Shown: positions 44,235-55,969 of the stretch, piece after piece
Numbering within the stretch: position 1 is the first letter of the stretch
Layout: every line of letters starts with the position of its first letter
DNA from: Morinoia aosen
Taxonomy: Eukaryota; Arthropoda; Malacostraca; Amphipoda; Talitridae
Length of the DNA: 64,000 nucleotides
Assembly (NCBI GenBank): GCA_030386875.1
Contig: CM059563.1
Location: forward strand, 47,212,102 to 47,276,101
Reading direction: 5' to 3'
Made by a program: the position numbers and the translations under genes
Notes under the pieces: generated by a model
What the model was told of the DNA's origin: nothing
Database searches by the model: none
The model's input: the letters and a program-made list of their open reading frames with translations, nothing else

Positions 44235-45345
44235 CGTGTAGATGGACCCTCGGGGTATACAACTATGGCATGTGTAGGAATTAGCGCTACCAGAGGGAAA
44301 AAAGTGAGGTCCCAAACTGGGAGTTGAATGGGTGTTCTTTTCATTGAAATAACATACGTTTTCTGTTTTGAAGGCATCTTTTTCCGGTTCACCCCGCTCA
44401 GGAGGAAACCACTGTAGTATCGACAGGAATTAGTGCTCCCACAGGGAATGTGTGAAGTCCTCAGCTAACGGTTAGGTGGGCTTTTCTTTTGTTAAAATAG
44501 AATTAGTTGAGCTCCTAGGAGGAACATACGAGGTCCTTAGCTGAGAGTTTGGTATGCCTTCATTTTGTTCGCACAAAATGTTTTTTGTTTTGTTAAGAAC
44601 CATCTTTTTTTTCAGTTCACTGCATTCCTGTTTTTCAGCGCCTCCGACTTTCTTTTTCAACTTTTATCTTGTTTTATATCCTTTCTTCCTAACTTTCTGT
44701 TCGTGTGTCTACGGGATCCTGTGCCGGAACTCACCTTTTGCATCGATTTTGCGCTCCCTCAACTCCATACTAAATTGTGGATTCATCTTTCTTCTCTTTT
44801 ATCATCTTTGTTGCGAGGGATGCTAAAACTTTCTACCTATAATCAATCAACTGAATTAATTTTTTATTTTGTTAAGGATCAATTTATTTCGGTTCACTGC
44901 TGGCCGGTTTTTCAGATCCTGCTACTTTGTTCTTCAATTTTTATACCGAATCACAAAATTTTCACAACTGTTTCTACGCATTTCGTGCAAAGATTCCACG
45001 TTAACCTTGGTGTCCTCCTCAGGAAGACGGTAGGTGTCCTCATTCCTTTCTTCGGAATGATTATTTGGCTGTTAGGGAGACTTGACTGTCTAAACTGTCT
45101 AAATCTATCACTGTTGTCTTATTTTTCAGCACTTCTAACTTCATTCTTCAACTTTCACGATGTTTCATAACATTCCTCCTCAACTTAGAGTTTCTATGCG
45201 CATTGGATCTTGTGTGGGAACACATTTTGTGTGTGAATTCCGCGTTCTTTTAACTCCATACTGAATGGTGCCTTCTTCATTCCCCTCTCTGAAATGCCCT
45301 CCTGGTTAGGGATTGTTGAGCTAATACATAATCTTGTATGGAACT
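44235..45345 (+). repeat. Cluster of tandem R1 repeats (about five partial or full copies)
   Basis: R1 5' blocks recur at about 44248 (CCTCGGGGTATACAACTATG), 44398 (CTCAGGAGGAAACCACTGTA) and 44512. Middle and 3' blocks (TTCGGTTCACTGCTG, TTTTTCAGCACTTCTAAC, CCATACT.AATGGTGCC) recur at 44600-44830, 44870-45075 and 45115-45330. The long + frame at 44565-45170 (201 codons) simply reads across these pyrimidine-rich repeats and is not a gene. Confidence 0.8.
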
Positions 45346-45597
45346 GTTGTAATCGAATGAATTATTGAAATATGAATGCATGGAATGTCGTTGGGGATTT
45401 TCGAATGTTCTTCTTTAATATAATAAATTCATCAAAAAAGTACGGGCAGATTAATGTTGACCTAAAAAATGCGAGTGAAGAATATACGGGATTCATTGAA
45501 CGAAAGTGAATGTTACGTCATGAATAACTCGTATCTTCATGAGTTATCCGTTTTATTAGTATAAGAAATTTTAGGCCCTTGTGTAGGAGGCATGTAA

Positions 45598-47960
45598 ATG
45601 TTCGAAATCCAAATGCTCGGACTGCAAATGCTCGAATTGCAAATGCTCGGACTGCAAATGCTCGGACTGCAAATGCTCGGACTGCAAATGCTCGGACTGC
45701 AAATGCTCGGACTGCAAATGCTCGGACTGCAAATGCTCGGACTGCAAATGCTCGGACTGCAAATGCTCGGACTGCAAATGCTCGGACTGCAAATGCTCGG
45801 ACTGCAAATGCTCGGACTGCAAATGCTCGGACTGCAAATGCTCGGACTGCAAATGCTCGGACTGCAAATGCTCGGACTGCAAATGCTCGGACTGCAAATG
45901 CTCGGACTGCAAATGCTCGGACTGCAAATGCTCGGACTGCAAATGCTCGGACTGCAAATGCTCGGACTGCAAATGCTCGGACTGCAAATGCTCGGACTGC
46001 AAATGCTCGGACTGCAAATGCTCTGACTGCAAATGCTCTGACTGCAAATGATCTGACTGCAAATGCTCTGACTGCAAATGCTCTGACTGCAAATGCTCTG
46101 ACTGCAAATGCTCTGACTGCAAATGCTCGGACTGCAAATGCTCTGACTGCAAATGCTCGGACTGCAAATGCTCTGACTGCAAATGCTCGGACTGCAAATG
46201 CTCGGACTGCAAATGCTCGGACTGCAAATGCTCGGACTGCAAATGCTCGGACTGCAAATGCTCGGACTGCAAATGCTCGGACTGCAAATGCTCGGACTGC
46301 AAATGCTCGGACTGCAAATGCTCGGACTGCAAATGCTCGGACTGCAAATGCTCGGACTGCAAATGCTCGGACTGCAAATGCTCGGACTGCAAATGCTCGG
46401 ACTGCAAATGCTCGGACTGCAAATGCTCGGACTGCAAATGCTCGGACTGCAAATGCTCGGACTGCAAATGCTCGGACTGCAAATGCTCGGACTGCAAATG
46501 CTCGGACTGCAAATGCTCGGACTGCAAATGCTCGGACTGCAAATGCTCGGACTGCAAATGCTCGGACTGCAAATGCTCGGACTGCAAATGCTCGGACTGC
46601 AAATGCTCGGACTGCAAATGCTCGGACTGCAAATGCTCGGACTGCAAATGCTCGGACTGCAAATGCTCGGACTGCAAATGCTCGGACTGCAAATGCTCGG
46701 ACTGCAAATGCTCGGACTGCAAATGCTCGGACTGCAAATGCTCGGACTGCAAATGCTCGGACTGCAAATGCTCGGACTGCAAATGCTCGGACTGCAAATG
46801 CTCGGACTGCAAATGCTCGGACTGCAAATGCTCGGACTGCAAATGCTCGGACTGCAAATGCTCGGACTGCAAATGCTCGGACTGCAAATGCTCGGACTGC
46901 AAATGCTCGGACTGCAAATGCTCGGACTGCAAATGCTCGGACTGCAAATGCTCGGACTGCAAATGCTCGGACTGCAAATGCTCGGACTGCAAATGCTCGG
47001 ACTGCAAATGCTCGGACTGCAAATGCTCGGACTGCAAATGCTCGGACTGCAAATGCTCGGACTGCAAATGCTCGGACTGCAAATGCTCGGACTGCAAATG
47101 CTCGGACTGCAAATGCTCGGACTGCAAATGCTCGGACTGCAAATGCTCGGACTGCAAATGCTCGGACTGCAAATGCTCGGACTGCAAATGCTCGGACTGC
47201 AAATGCTCGGACTGCAAATGCTCGGACTGCAAATGCTCGGACTGCAAATGCTCGGACTGCAAATGCTCGGACTGCAAATGCTCGGACTGCAAATGCTCGG
47301 ACTGCAAATGCTCGGACTGCAAATGCTCGGACTGCAAATGCTCGGACTGCAAATGCTCGGACTGCAAATGCTCGGACTGCAAATGCTCGGACTGCAAATG
47401 CTCGGACTGCAAATGCTCGGACTGCAAATGCTCGGACTGCAAATGCTCGGACTGCAAATGCTCGGACTGCAAATGCTCGGACTGCAAATGCTCGGACTGC
47501 AAATGCTCGGACTGCAAATGCTCGGACTGCAAATGCTCGGACTGCAAATGCTCGGACTGCAAATGCTCGGACTGCAAATGCTCGGACTGCAAATGCTCGG
47601 ACTGCAAATGCTCGGACTGCAAATGCTCGGACTGCAAATGCTCGGACTGCAAATGCTCGGACTGCAAATGCTCGGACTGCAAATGCTCGGACTGCAAATG
47701 CTCGGACTGCAAATGCTCGGACTGCAAATGCTCGGACTGCAAATGCTCGGACTGCAAATGCTCGGACTGCAAATGCTCGGACTGCAAATGCTCGGACTGC
47801 AAATGCTCGGACTGCAAATGCTCGGACTGCAAATGCTCGGACTGCAAATGCCCGGACTGCAAATGCCCGGACTGCAAATGCCCGGACTGCAAATGCCCGG
47901 ACTGCAAATGCCCGGACTGCAAATGCCCGGACTGCAAATGCCCGGACTGCAAATGCTCGG
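45598..47960. repeat. 15-bp tandem array, about 157 copies
   Basis: The unit is AAATGCTCGGACTGC. TCTGACTGC variants cluster at 46021-46180 and CCCGGACTGC variants at 47848-47950. Between them (46190-47845) more than 100 copies appear identical. Since 15 is a multiple of three and the unit has no stop, both strands stay open for about 800 codons (SICSP and HLQSE on minus, TANAR and LQMLG on plus). These frames are artefacts. Confidence 0.97.
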
Positions 47961-48661
47961 AGTCACAAACCTTCACTGCGAGCGCTACCTTCCCATTTCG
48001 AGGAAAGGCTCAACGACTGGAGGCGACAATGAGTGCCATTATGCACTGTCTCGGCTGCGTAAGTCGATTCATTCCCATGTCGCGTTGCTATTCATTAAAA
48101 TACTAAGCAATAAATTTACAGAGCTGCCCTGTAAATTGATCACGTTCTTGTTTTATATTTTTCGGAAATTATGGTCAATGATGAACTGAATTTTAAATTT
48201 CTTTTCTGCTGTTACCTTCAAAGTAAAATTGTTCAGCAGAAAAAATATTTCCAGTACTGCACCATAATATTATTGCATGGATTACATTGAGGGAAGTCTC
48301 AATCATAATTCATCATAGTTTTTACGCTGTATTGTGTTAATATACAATTTGAAAGAAATAAAAATGAGCTTCATGCAGTGCCAATGGAGGCGGTCATCGT
48401 GAGAATTTAACCAACTCGCAGTTCATTAGCGCATGCACGTCGTACAGCAAAGCGTCTTTTTGGACTGGCCTATTGACAACAGACTATTAATGTTTACAGG
48501 GCTAGGGGGTGATGAAAAAGTTCCCCCACCCTGCCAGATCCAGCGATCTGAGCTTCAACTCTCTCCTCGCCATTTTTATACGTTTGTCATAGGAGTCGTA
48601 GCAGTTCGGCAGCGCAGTCGAGATGTTTACAATCCACACGTCATGAAATCATCATAGAGCT
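47961..48661. other. No recognisable feature
   Basis: Unique sequence. The 74-codon frame at 48433-48657 has no identifiable family. Confidence 0.45.
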
Positions 48662-48788
48662 AAACTTGGTTCCTTCAGGGAAATACAACTATTCCATTAT
48701 TGGGAATTAGCAGTCCCGGATGTAATGTGTGAGGTCCACAGCTGAGAGTTAAGTAGGCCTTGTTTTTGTTGAAACAATTTTTTTATTA

Positions 48789-50051
48789 CACAGTTGTAAC
48801 AGAAGTTCCGTCCAATTTTTGAGCTAAATGTTTAGAGCACGATTACCTCAATTTGGCTTATTGATATTGTGTGCTTATTTATGGTAATTAATAAAATATT
48901 TCTTCTTTCAGATTGTGTGATAATTATTGTGATTAATAACTATTTTTAGCCCTAGTGTACAATCCTAGAAAGGATCATTTCAGGCATATTTAACTATTTG
49001 AATTTCATAAAGGCAATTCGGCAAGCTCAGCAGCAAAAAACACTCAAGGAAACTTATGGAAATGATTTCGTGGTTGAAAAGACCTGCAGAAGATGGTTTT
49101 CACGTTTCAAAAACGATGACGTCAGTCTGAAAGACGAACCGAGAGCAGGATACTAAAAAAAACTGTTCTGAGCAATTTCAAGCTGATATTGATGAAAATT
49201 CAACCTGCACTACTAGAGAACTGAGCAAAACATTTAATGTAAGGCATATGACCATATGTCGAGAAATGAAAAGACTTAGCAAAGTCTCATAGGCTGGGAA
49301 ATGGGTCGCACACGATTTGTCAGAAATCCGCAGGCAACAGCGTGGGACCTGTTGTGTTTAACTGCGTTCGCATGAACTTCAGGCACTTTTTAGACCGAAT
49401 CTTAACTGGCGTCAAGAAGTGGATCTTGACAACAATGTTAAGCGAAAAAGACAGTAGCTAAGTCGTGGTTCAAACCCAATTCCACAGCCGAGAAGTGGAC
49501 AGCACCCTAAAAAACTTTTGTGTGTATGGTGGGATTTGAAGGAAATTGTTTATTATGAACTAATGGGTAGCAATCAAACAATAACATCCGAAGTTAACTG
49601 TCAGCAGCTAACTCGTATAAAAGCAGTTTTAAGGAAAAACGGACTTCTCTGATCAATCGAAAAGGAGTGATTCTGCACCATGATAATGCCAGACCCCACA
49701 CTTCAAGTGCAACCAAAAATCTCATTGAAGAATTTGGCTAGGAAGTCATGCATCACCCACCAAATTCTCCCGATTTCACTCCAACCAATTTTTATCTTTC
49801 TAGGAGCTTACAGAATCATTTAAAGGGTGAAATTGTTACTTCAGGAGAAAAGGTCGAAATCAAACTGGTTTCTTTTTTTGAGTCAAAACTGGCGAAATTC
49901 TATGAAGAAGGAATCAGAAAGCTTATGGCAAGATTAGAAGATGTAATTATTAAAAATGGTGACTATTTTGAAGACTAATTAAACATATTTTCTAGAATTT
50001 TTCCCTTATTTCAAATTGAAAAAAAAGGAACAGAACTTCTGTTACAACCTG
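48789..50051 (+). mobile_element. Mariner element, 1263 bp, inactive
   Basis: Terminal inverted repeats are CACAGTTGTAACAGAAGTTC (left) and the reverse complement CAGGTTGTAACAGAAGTTC (right), flanked by TA. The length matches typical mariners (about 1.3 kb). It is inserted in an R1 repeat. Confidence 0.88.
48985..49978 (+). pseudogene. Mariner transposase, multiply disrupted
   Basis: The N-terminal helix-turn-helix region is visible as KETYGNDFVVEKTCRRWFSR, then FKNDDVSLKDEPRAG, closely resembling the mariner 'TCR.WF.RF...D..L.D.PR.G' motif. A stop follows immediately. The catalytic core shows HHDNARPHTS with the second Asp near 49682. A Trp-to-TAG change (49739-49741) follows in the place of the usual 'GWEV'. 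Next comes HHPPNSPDFTPTNFYLSRSL. In active mariners the third catalytic Asp lies in 'SPDLAPSD'; here that position (49787-49789), correctly spaced 35 codons from the second Asp, is Asn. Several other stops and frameshifts lie between 49140 and 49680. The enzyme cannot be functional. Confidence 0.88.
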
Positions 50052-50300
50052 TACTTTGAGGACCATCTTTTTTGGGTTCACTGCAGTCCTGTTTCTTAGC
50101 ACTTACTACTTTCTTCTTCAACTTATATCTTGGTTCATGAACTTCATGAATTTCTTTCTCAACTTTTTTGTTTCTGTGCACCTTATGCGTAAATTCCGCG
50201 TTCCCTCATCGCCCTACGAATGATGTCGTTTCCTTCCTCTCTTTGTGGAACGCTTTTGTTGCGGTTAGGAAGGCCTGAACTAACATCTAATCTAACTAAA

Positions 50301-51004
50301 CTTCGTGAGTCGCGTAAAGTTGGCAGTCACGTTTTGAGTTTGTGACGCTCAGACCGCAACACAACTAAGGACTTCTTTAGTGAGATTAGCTTAAATTTAG
50401 CTAGGCCGCGCTTCCGCTTTCCCTACGCTCTCTTTGACGGTAGGAAATTAAACGAACTCGCGTCCGACGATCTCAGCTTTTATCATTTCGCTTTGCGTTC
50501 GTACCTCTTCGAAAATGTGAACTTCTGTACTTTGAGCTTTCGAAGTTTGTGCCAGCACCGCATCACTATCATTTTACGTCCATGTAGTACTCGTACTAGA
50601 TCGTCATAAGTTTTCGTGCAAGATACGCTACTTATGGTTGGCTATGGACGTAAGTTACTTTTACTTGTCAAAGTAAGTGGTAACAATGTGAAGTGCTCAA
50701 GCATTTTCTCTTGTACTGCTGTCATTAGTAGATCAGATCGTGAGTTGTATCACTAACAGAAAAAATAAGAAAGAATAGTCTCAGTTATCTGCCTCTCTCT
50801 TGGCTGTAAATGCCAAGAAAGCAGCAGAATTTCCCCACGCTTTATTGCCTGGACACATTGGTTAAGGAAGACACGCATATACTAAATGTTCCCTTCACTT
50901 CAGTCTTTCAAAATCGCTTCTTATGAGGTAATTAAACTGAAAAGACTAACTCATTTAAACTAAGTTAAACTGTCTTAAACTAACTGATATGACACACAAA
51001 TGCA
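50301..51004. other. No recognisable feature
   Basis: Unique sequence without supported features. Confidence 0.45.
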
Positions 51005-51240
51005 TCAGTAGTTTCCCTTCTCTTAAGCATCCTTCGGTATGAGGTTAACACATCCGTACCCTTCTTTCTCTTGAGTATACTTTGTTACGAAGGTAATGCA
51101 TCCGTACCCTTTTTTCTCTCAAGTGTCCTTCAGTATAGGGACCATGCATCGTTATCCTCCTTTCCCTTAAGTGCCCTTCAGTACGAGTACTATGCATCCG
51201 TACCCTCCTTTTCCTCAAGTGTCCTTCAGTGTGGAGTTTC
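51005..51240. repeat. Degenerate 48-bp tandem repeat, about 5 copies
   Basis: Blocks of CATCCGTACCCT(C/T)CTTT, then CTC(T/A)AGTGTCCTTCAGTA, recur every ~48 bp. On the minus strand this gives EGHLRERRVRMH-type peptides 16 residues apart, a repeat effect rather than a gene. Confidence 0.75.
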
Positions 51241-52116
51241 CATCGGTGTGAGGGTAGGCAGAAATGCCCACAACCGCCAGGTTTAGCCCACCGCCAGTCG
51301 GCCACGAGGAGCTCGTCAAAAAGCCGTTACAGGGCCCCACAAATGGGCTGGATTTCTGCGTACGAGTACGACGTGGGGACGGAAGCCAGGGGCAGCATCG
51401 GGGTCTGATCGTCCTGCTATTTCTATGCATACCAAATTGAGGACTTAACTTCGTTGAGTATCGTTGTGGGGAAATAATCGTGTTGGCATTTTAGTGCGTT
51501 TTAAATTGGAAGTTGTACTCTATTGAACGACGTTATTGCCGATACTTGTGGAATTATTGCTCAATCATTTCCGTGTATATTAAACTTAAGAACTTCCTGG
51601 TATTAAATTTTGAGGTAGAATTGGCGATGATTTAGCTTTACTAGCGTGAAGGCTTGGAGAATATTAATTTCTGCATTTCTAAATTTCGAGTTAGATGCTT
51701 CAGAGTCTTTAAACTGCCAGTAAATTGTACAATTAAGTGTGCGTGGTGGCTAGGAATTTCTTTCCCTCGATTTATTTATGATTTTGTGGCCGAAAACGAT
51801 TTAGGCTCAAATGCAGCTTAAAAAATATAGTTGAAGCTTCGTAGATTTTATAGCGCAAGCCAATTTCAAGCCGAACCCAATTTAAGAGACTAAGTTGATG
51901 AAAAAGAAAGCATCTCGATGATTAACTCTTCTACTATTTTTAAGAAAAGTTGTACTGTACTCCTAGCAGAAACTATAATATCATATAGGCATTTATATCA
52001 GGGCGATTCATAAATAATTTCCATTGTATGATTTTAACTTCAACGTATGATAAAGCGCACAGAAAAAAATTGCACAAATTGAGTGCCTTAGCTTATTAGT
52101 AATATTAGTTAGTTTA
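51241..52116. other. No recognisable feature
   Basis: A GC-rich patch at 51270-51400 is open on both strands, without domain match or convincing splice sites. Confidence 0.4.
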
Positions 52117-52120
52117 TTGA

Positions 52121-52336
52121 GTGCACTTTGACCGCAATTGATTTAGTTGAAGTTCAAAATTCAACTCAAATTTAAAATCAATTGTGGGAAACAATTTTGA
52201 AAATAGCTAACATTAACTGGATCGTGCCTTCATTTAGTTTTAATTTCATACAAAAACTGAGTTAGTGGCTACTGGTCGGTCAGCATTATGAAAATCCCCT
52301 CTATGGCCACCGGTGGTGCACGTTGCGGTCAAAGTG
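52121..52336 (+). mobile_element. piggyBac-like MITE, complete, 216 bp
   Basis: The ends GTGCACTTTGACCGCAA and TTGCGGTCAAAGTG are inverted repeats. Both flanks are TTGA (52117-52120 and 52337-52340), where related copies have TTAA. The interior matches 53589-53807 (reverse) and 43786-43977. No coding sequence. Confidence 0.72.
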
Positions 52337-52340
52337 TTGA

Positions 52341-53584
52341 ATGGATTCAAAGTGTATTCAAATGGAGAGGTGTTGTTTAGTAAGAAGTGAATGGTTGCCC
52401 TGCGCCACACAGAGACACGAGCAGCCAGTTTTATGCGCGCATGACTCCGGTCTTGTAATTTTTCAGCAGTAACCGCTGCAGGACCGAGGGTGCTGTGAAA
52501 CTTGTGCCTCGTTTACTGAAGCGCGTTGGGGGCGTCCTGTGTCGGCCAAATGTTGCCGGCAGATGAACTCGTTACCATAACTACCACGGCTGCCGGACCA
52601 AATGGTCCTTTTTTCGAATATCGTTTACTGACCTCACCAATTCTTGTATTCTTCTCGAGTGGTTTGTTTTGCTTCGTTTCTAGCTATAAATTTTGGTTTT
52701 TGCTGCTGCAATGCCGCTGGAAGTGATCTCGTCTGAAGCAACCTTCATGGAAAGTGGTGAATTCATTGATTTTTACACGGTAGATTGTACAAAAATATTT
52801 TTACGTTGAATTCACATAAGCATCTCAAAAGAAATGAACACAATGACGAAAAAAATAATTCAAAGCTAGGCGCTTGGCTTGAGAAAAGATTCCTTAAAAT
52901 TGAAGAGTTTGACGGTGATCCAGTGTTCTTTGTTGAGTCCGGTAACGATGACTGAAGTAACAGAGAGAACGTTGACACATTCATCGCGTTTCTACGGTTC
53001 TCAACAGTTGGTTAGGTTAGGTTGTAAATAGCGGAATTGGGAAATCAACTTTACTGCTCTAATACGTTTTTATCCTTCCCAAGAAATATGAAAATACAAT
53101 TGCATGACAACATTTCACCTCGTATGATAACAGTTGAAGGCCCCGCACACCGTTTGGCATCACCGGATTTGGTTATACTTTACTGTACTTTTACTTTTAA
53201 AATCGACAATAGCACATTCAGGATATACACGAGTCTTTTATTTCACAAATTTCTTCTTTGCTAGTTGAAAAAGCAGTGAAACCGGTACAGTGACTAGCAT
53301 TACAATGAAAGGCTACAGTGGTTGAAATAATGAGTTTTTTTCTGCAAATAAATGAAAATATGAGTAAACTGAAGCAAATAATTTCTAAGTTTCTACACTC
53401 TAAAGAAAGTCAAAATAATTCATTCTAAAATATTCAAAGTCAAAATTCAAAGAAAAAATAACAGGAGACCAACCTAACAAATAATCGTAAAAATGTAGTG
53501 GCAATCTATCGAACAACTCCTGCAAAACTAACGATGCAATAATCCGTACACTCTGCCGTTCCTTAACCTAGCTGGAGTCAAAAT
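52341..53584. other. No recognisable feature
   Basis: A 66-codon frame (52526-52726, +) begins in GC-rich sequence and ends in a hydrophobic stretch. There is no family match and it is not annotated as a gene. Confidence 0.4.
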
Positions 53585-53588
53585 TGAC

Positions 53589-53807
53589 GCTTCGACTGCG
53601 ACGTGCGCCACAGCTAGTGCACGGAGGTAATTTTCATTATGCTGCTGACCGACCAGTTGTCACAAACTCAATTTTCATAAATATGTAATCAAAGCTAAAT
53701 AACGGCAGATCCAGTTCATGTTTGGTATTTTTAAGATAGTTTACTAATACTGACTTCAAATTTGAGTTTGGTGTTGAACTTAATATTTAGTTGCCGCAGT
53801 CAAAGTG
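53589..53807 (-). mobile_element. piggyBac-like MITE, complete, minus orientation
   Basis: It runs from CGCTTCGACTGCGACG to CCGCAGTCAAAGTG, flanked by TTGA (53585-53588) and TTAA (53808-53811). The interior is the reverse complement of the 52.1 kb copy, including GCTGACCGACCAGT and ACAAACTCAATTTTCATA. Confidence 0.72.
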
Positions 53808-53811
53808 TTAA

Positions 53812-54891
53812 GAATTACGGCAACAACAGTTATTCATTAAAAAGATCACGAAATGGATGCAATGTGATTCATTTATATGAGAACGTGAATTAGCAATTTA
53901 TCCATTAGGACACATGTGGCCCAATACGCGACGACCGTGTCAATTGATAAACAACGATCGCATTTATCCTCCTGCAAGTAAAGAGCAGGTCTTCAGCATA
54001 TGTCCCTCATTCGGACACTTATGATTTATTTCACACGCTCACTGCCATATATACAATACCTTAGCTAGTCTTCATTGAAGTCTGTTATGCCAAGTTTTTA
54101 ATTCTTATTTTCCAAATAAAACATGAACTCAAGTCTGGTATGATTAACATCATAAGTATAGTGGTTTCCCCAAGATGGAATTCCTTTTTGCCATTTCGCC
54201 TTTCTAAGAGGGACCTGAGTTGTCCAAGGTCTCTGGCATTTTATCGGGAAAATCTTTGGCAGTAAATCCTACACACATCGAGTCGGACTTTTCTCAACTT
54301 GTGGGCTAATTAGCTATTAATTTCACCAGGAGTCTCATGAGGTTCAGAGTCTAACTTTATTTCACTATAGGCATTGACTTTCCGATAGCTCGTCCCCGTT
54401 GCGACGGATCTTCATTTAGCACCAGCAGCGGGTCAAATTTCTCTCTGTCTGCAGCCTTTAATTTTTAAGGGGCTGCGCACCAGTTACAGAAGATCTGCAC
54501 CATTTCCTGGCAAGTTCAGTCGAAGCAATACATCTCGTCTCTCTTTAGAGGCTTCACACCACAGATTGAGAGCTACGGCCGTAAATCTGCGCGTGTGGGC
54601 TGCAAGAACACAAGAAACATGTCTTTCCTGTCCTGAAGTTATTTCCTGCTTTGGGCAAGATGTTTTTTGATTGTAGCTTCCTAAAATTTATGTTTGTCCA
54701 CAAAAGACCTAAAATGGGTTCGACGAAAAAATTGTATCTTCTATCGGAAACGTTTCGCAGTTCAAACATGTTAGCCAGTAATGCTTGGTTACTTACTGCT
54801 TGAAATGACGTTAGTCTCAACGCGGAATGTGTATACTCATTGACTTGATGACAGAGAATGAGATTAGGACTTACAATTTATTTTGATGAGT
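53812..54891. other. No recognisable feature
   Basis: Unique sequence. The minus frame at 54554-54820 has no identifiable domain. Confidence 0.45.
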
Positions 54892-54913
54892 GACGAATAT
54901 TAGGATATTCGTC
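54892..54913. repeat. Short hairpin (stem 8 bp)
   Basis: GACGAATA and TATTCGTC flank TTAGGA. Confidence 0.6.
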
Positions 54914-54970
54914 ATATACGGGAAAATATCCTAGAAAATTGGTCCAATAAAAAGTATATTATGAAATAAA

Positions 54971-54995
54971 GTCGGTATTCCTACAGAATACCGAC
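54971..54995. repeat. Short perfect hairpin (stem 10 bp, loop 5)
   Basis: GTCGGTATTC, loop CTACA, GAATACCGAC. No T-run or gene context suggests a terminator; function unknown. Confidence 0.75.
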
Positions 54996-55969
54996 GCTCT
55001 GGAGGGAGATGGTAATTAACCTTCCTCGGTTACACCGTTTAGCGTACTTTTTTTCCAATGACTGTTCGAGCCCGGTGAGCTAGATTGTTGAGCCCTTTCG
55101 CAGCGGTTGAAATTTTCTTTAATAAACGTATATTTAATGGTGCACACTATGCACAACTCTGAGTATAGGGCAAGAAATAACGTACGTACTGCAAGAATAC
55201 ATGAATCGCTAGCTTTCGTAAATTTACATAATGCTCACATAATGGGTGTTCTGTGAGTGGAGAAAGAACTTGCATTTCACTCAACAAAATTTAATGTACC
55301 AGGATTCTGCTTGTGTGCGTCATGGACTACCGGATACATTTCGAAGAGAAATAAGCTATTAGGGAAAAAACTCGGTGAGACCACAAAATTGTTTGTTAAA
55401 AGGACATCGCAAGCATTTTCGCATAAAAAGGAGCCAGTTTCCACCGAATTGAGATAAAGAGTTCGTCGTTAAAAGAAATTTAACACAATTACAAGAAAAA
55501 CACGATCGGCTTGAACTTCACCCGCAAGCCTTTACGGTATAAGGCAACTCGTATCTTTTGACCTAATAAGAGACTCGTGAGTGGGAACGCCTGGGCACAA
55601 ATACTGAGCGTGGGCAGCGACCGAGGCCGGGACAATGAAGGTTATCGCGTCCGATCATCGCAAGAGGGGAGCAGGCGAGCAGAAGCGTGGTGGTCTCCAA
55701 TACCTAATAATCTTGCAGTAGGCCGCTCCTCCATGATGTTGTCTGCAATATTTTGTCCTCACCTCTGCACCAACTTTTGATTTGTTTCACACTTTTGATT
55801 TATTGATCGTTTTTATAATGACGTCTGCTAACGTAAATAGGAGAGATGACGCTTTCATACCATATCCTACACTCGTGAAGCAGGGTAGTGTCTAACTTTC
55901 AGAACAAGGCATGTGGCATCATGTACAGTGTTGATGTATACGGTACTGCATTCGCTGGCCTGATAATTA
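54996..55969. other. No recognisable feature
   Basis: Unique sequence; short frames at 55257 and 55577 have no family resemblance. Confidence 0.45.

Larger units (their letters stand above)
48662..50300 (+). repeat. R1 interspersed repeat split by a mariner insertion
   Basis: The 5' half (48670-48788: GGAAATACAACTATTCC, GGGAATTAGCAGTCCCGG, TGTGAGGTCCACAGCTGAGA, GTAGGCCTTGTTTTTGTTGA) and the 3' half (50052-50300: GAGGACCATCTTTTTTGGGT, CACTGCAGTCCTGTTTCTTA, TTGCGGTTAGGAAGGCCTGA) join perfectly when the transposon is removed, leaving one TA. The R1 copy therefore predates the mariner. Confidence 0.9.

Noticed and set aside
44565..45170. 201-codon plus-strand frame as a membrane protein
   Set aside because: It reads across R1 repeat copies. 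The hydrophobicity comes from their T/C-rich sequence.
45537..48189. Frames of about 670-820 codons on both strands of the 15-bp array
   Set aside because: A period divisible by three with no stops keeps several frames open on both strands at once, which is not compatible with a selected protein.
51215..51430. Possible coding exon in the GC-rich patch
   Set aside because: Open on both strands, no polypyrimidine tract before a suitable AG and no family match.
54971..54995. Transcription terminator
   Set aside because: Perfect hairpin but no T-run and no upstream gene; bacterial-type terminators are not expected here.
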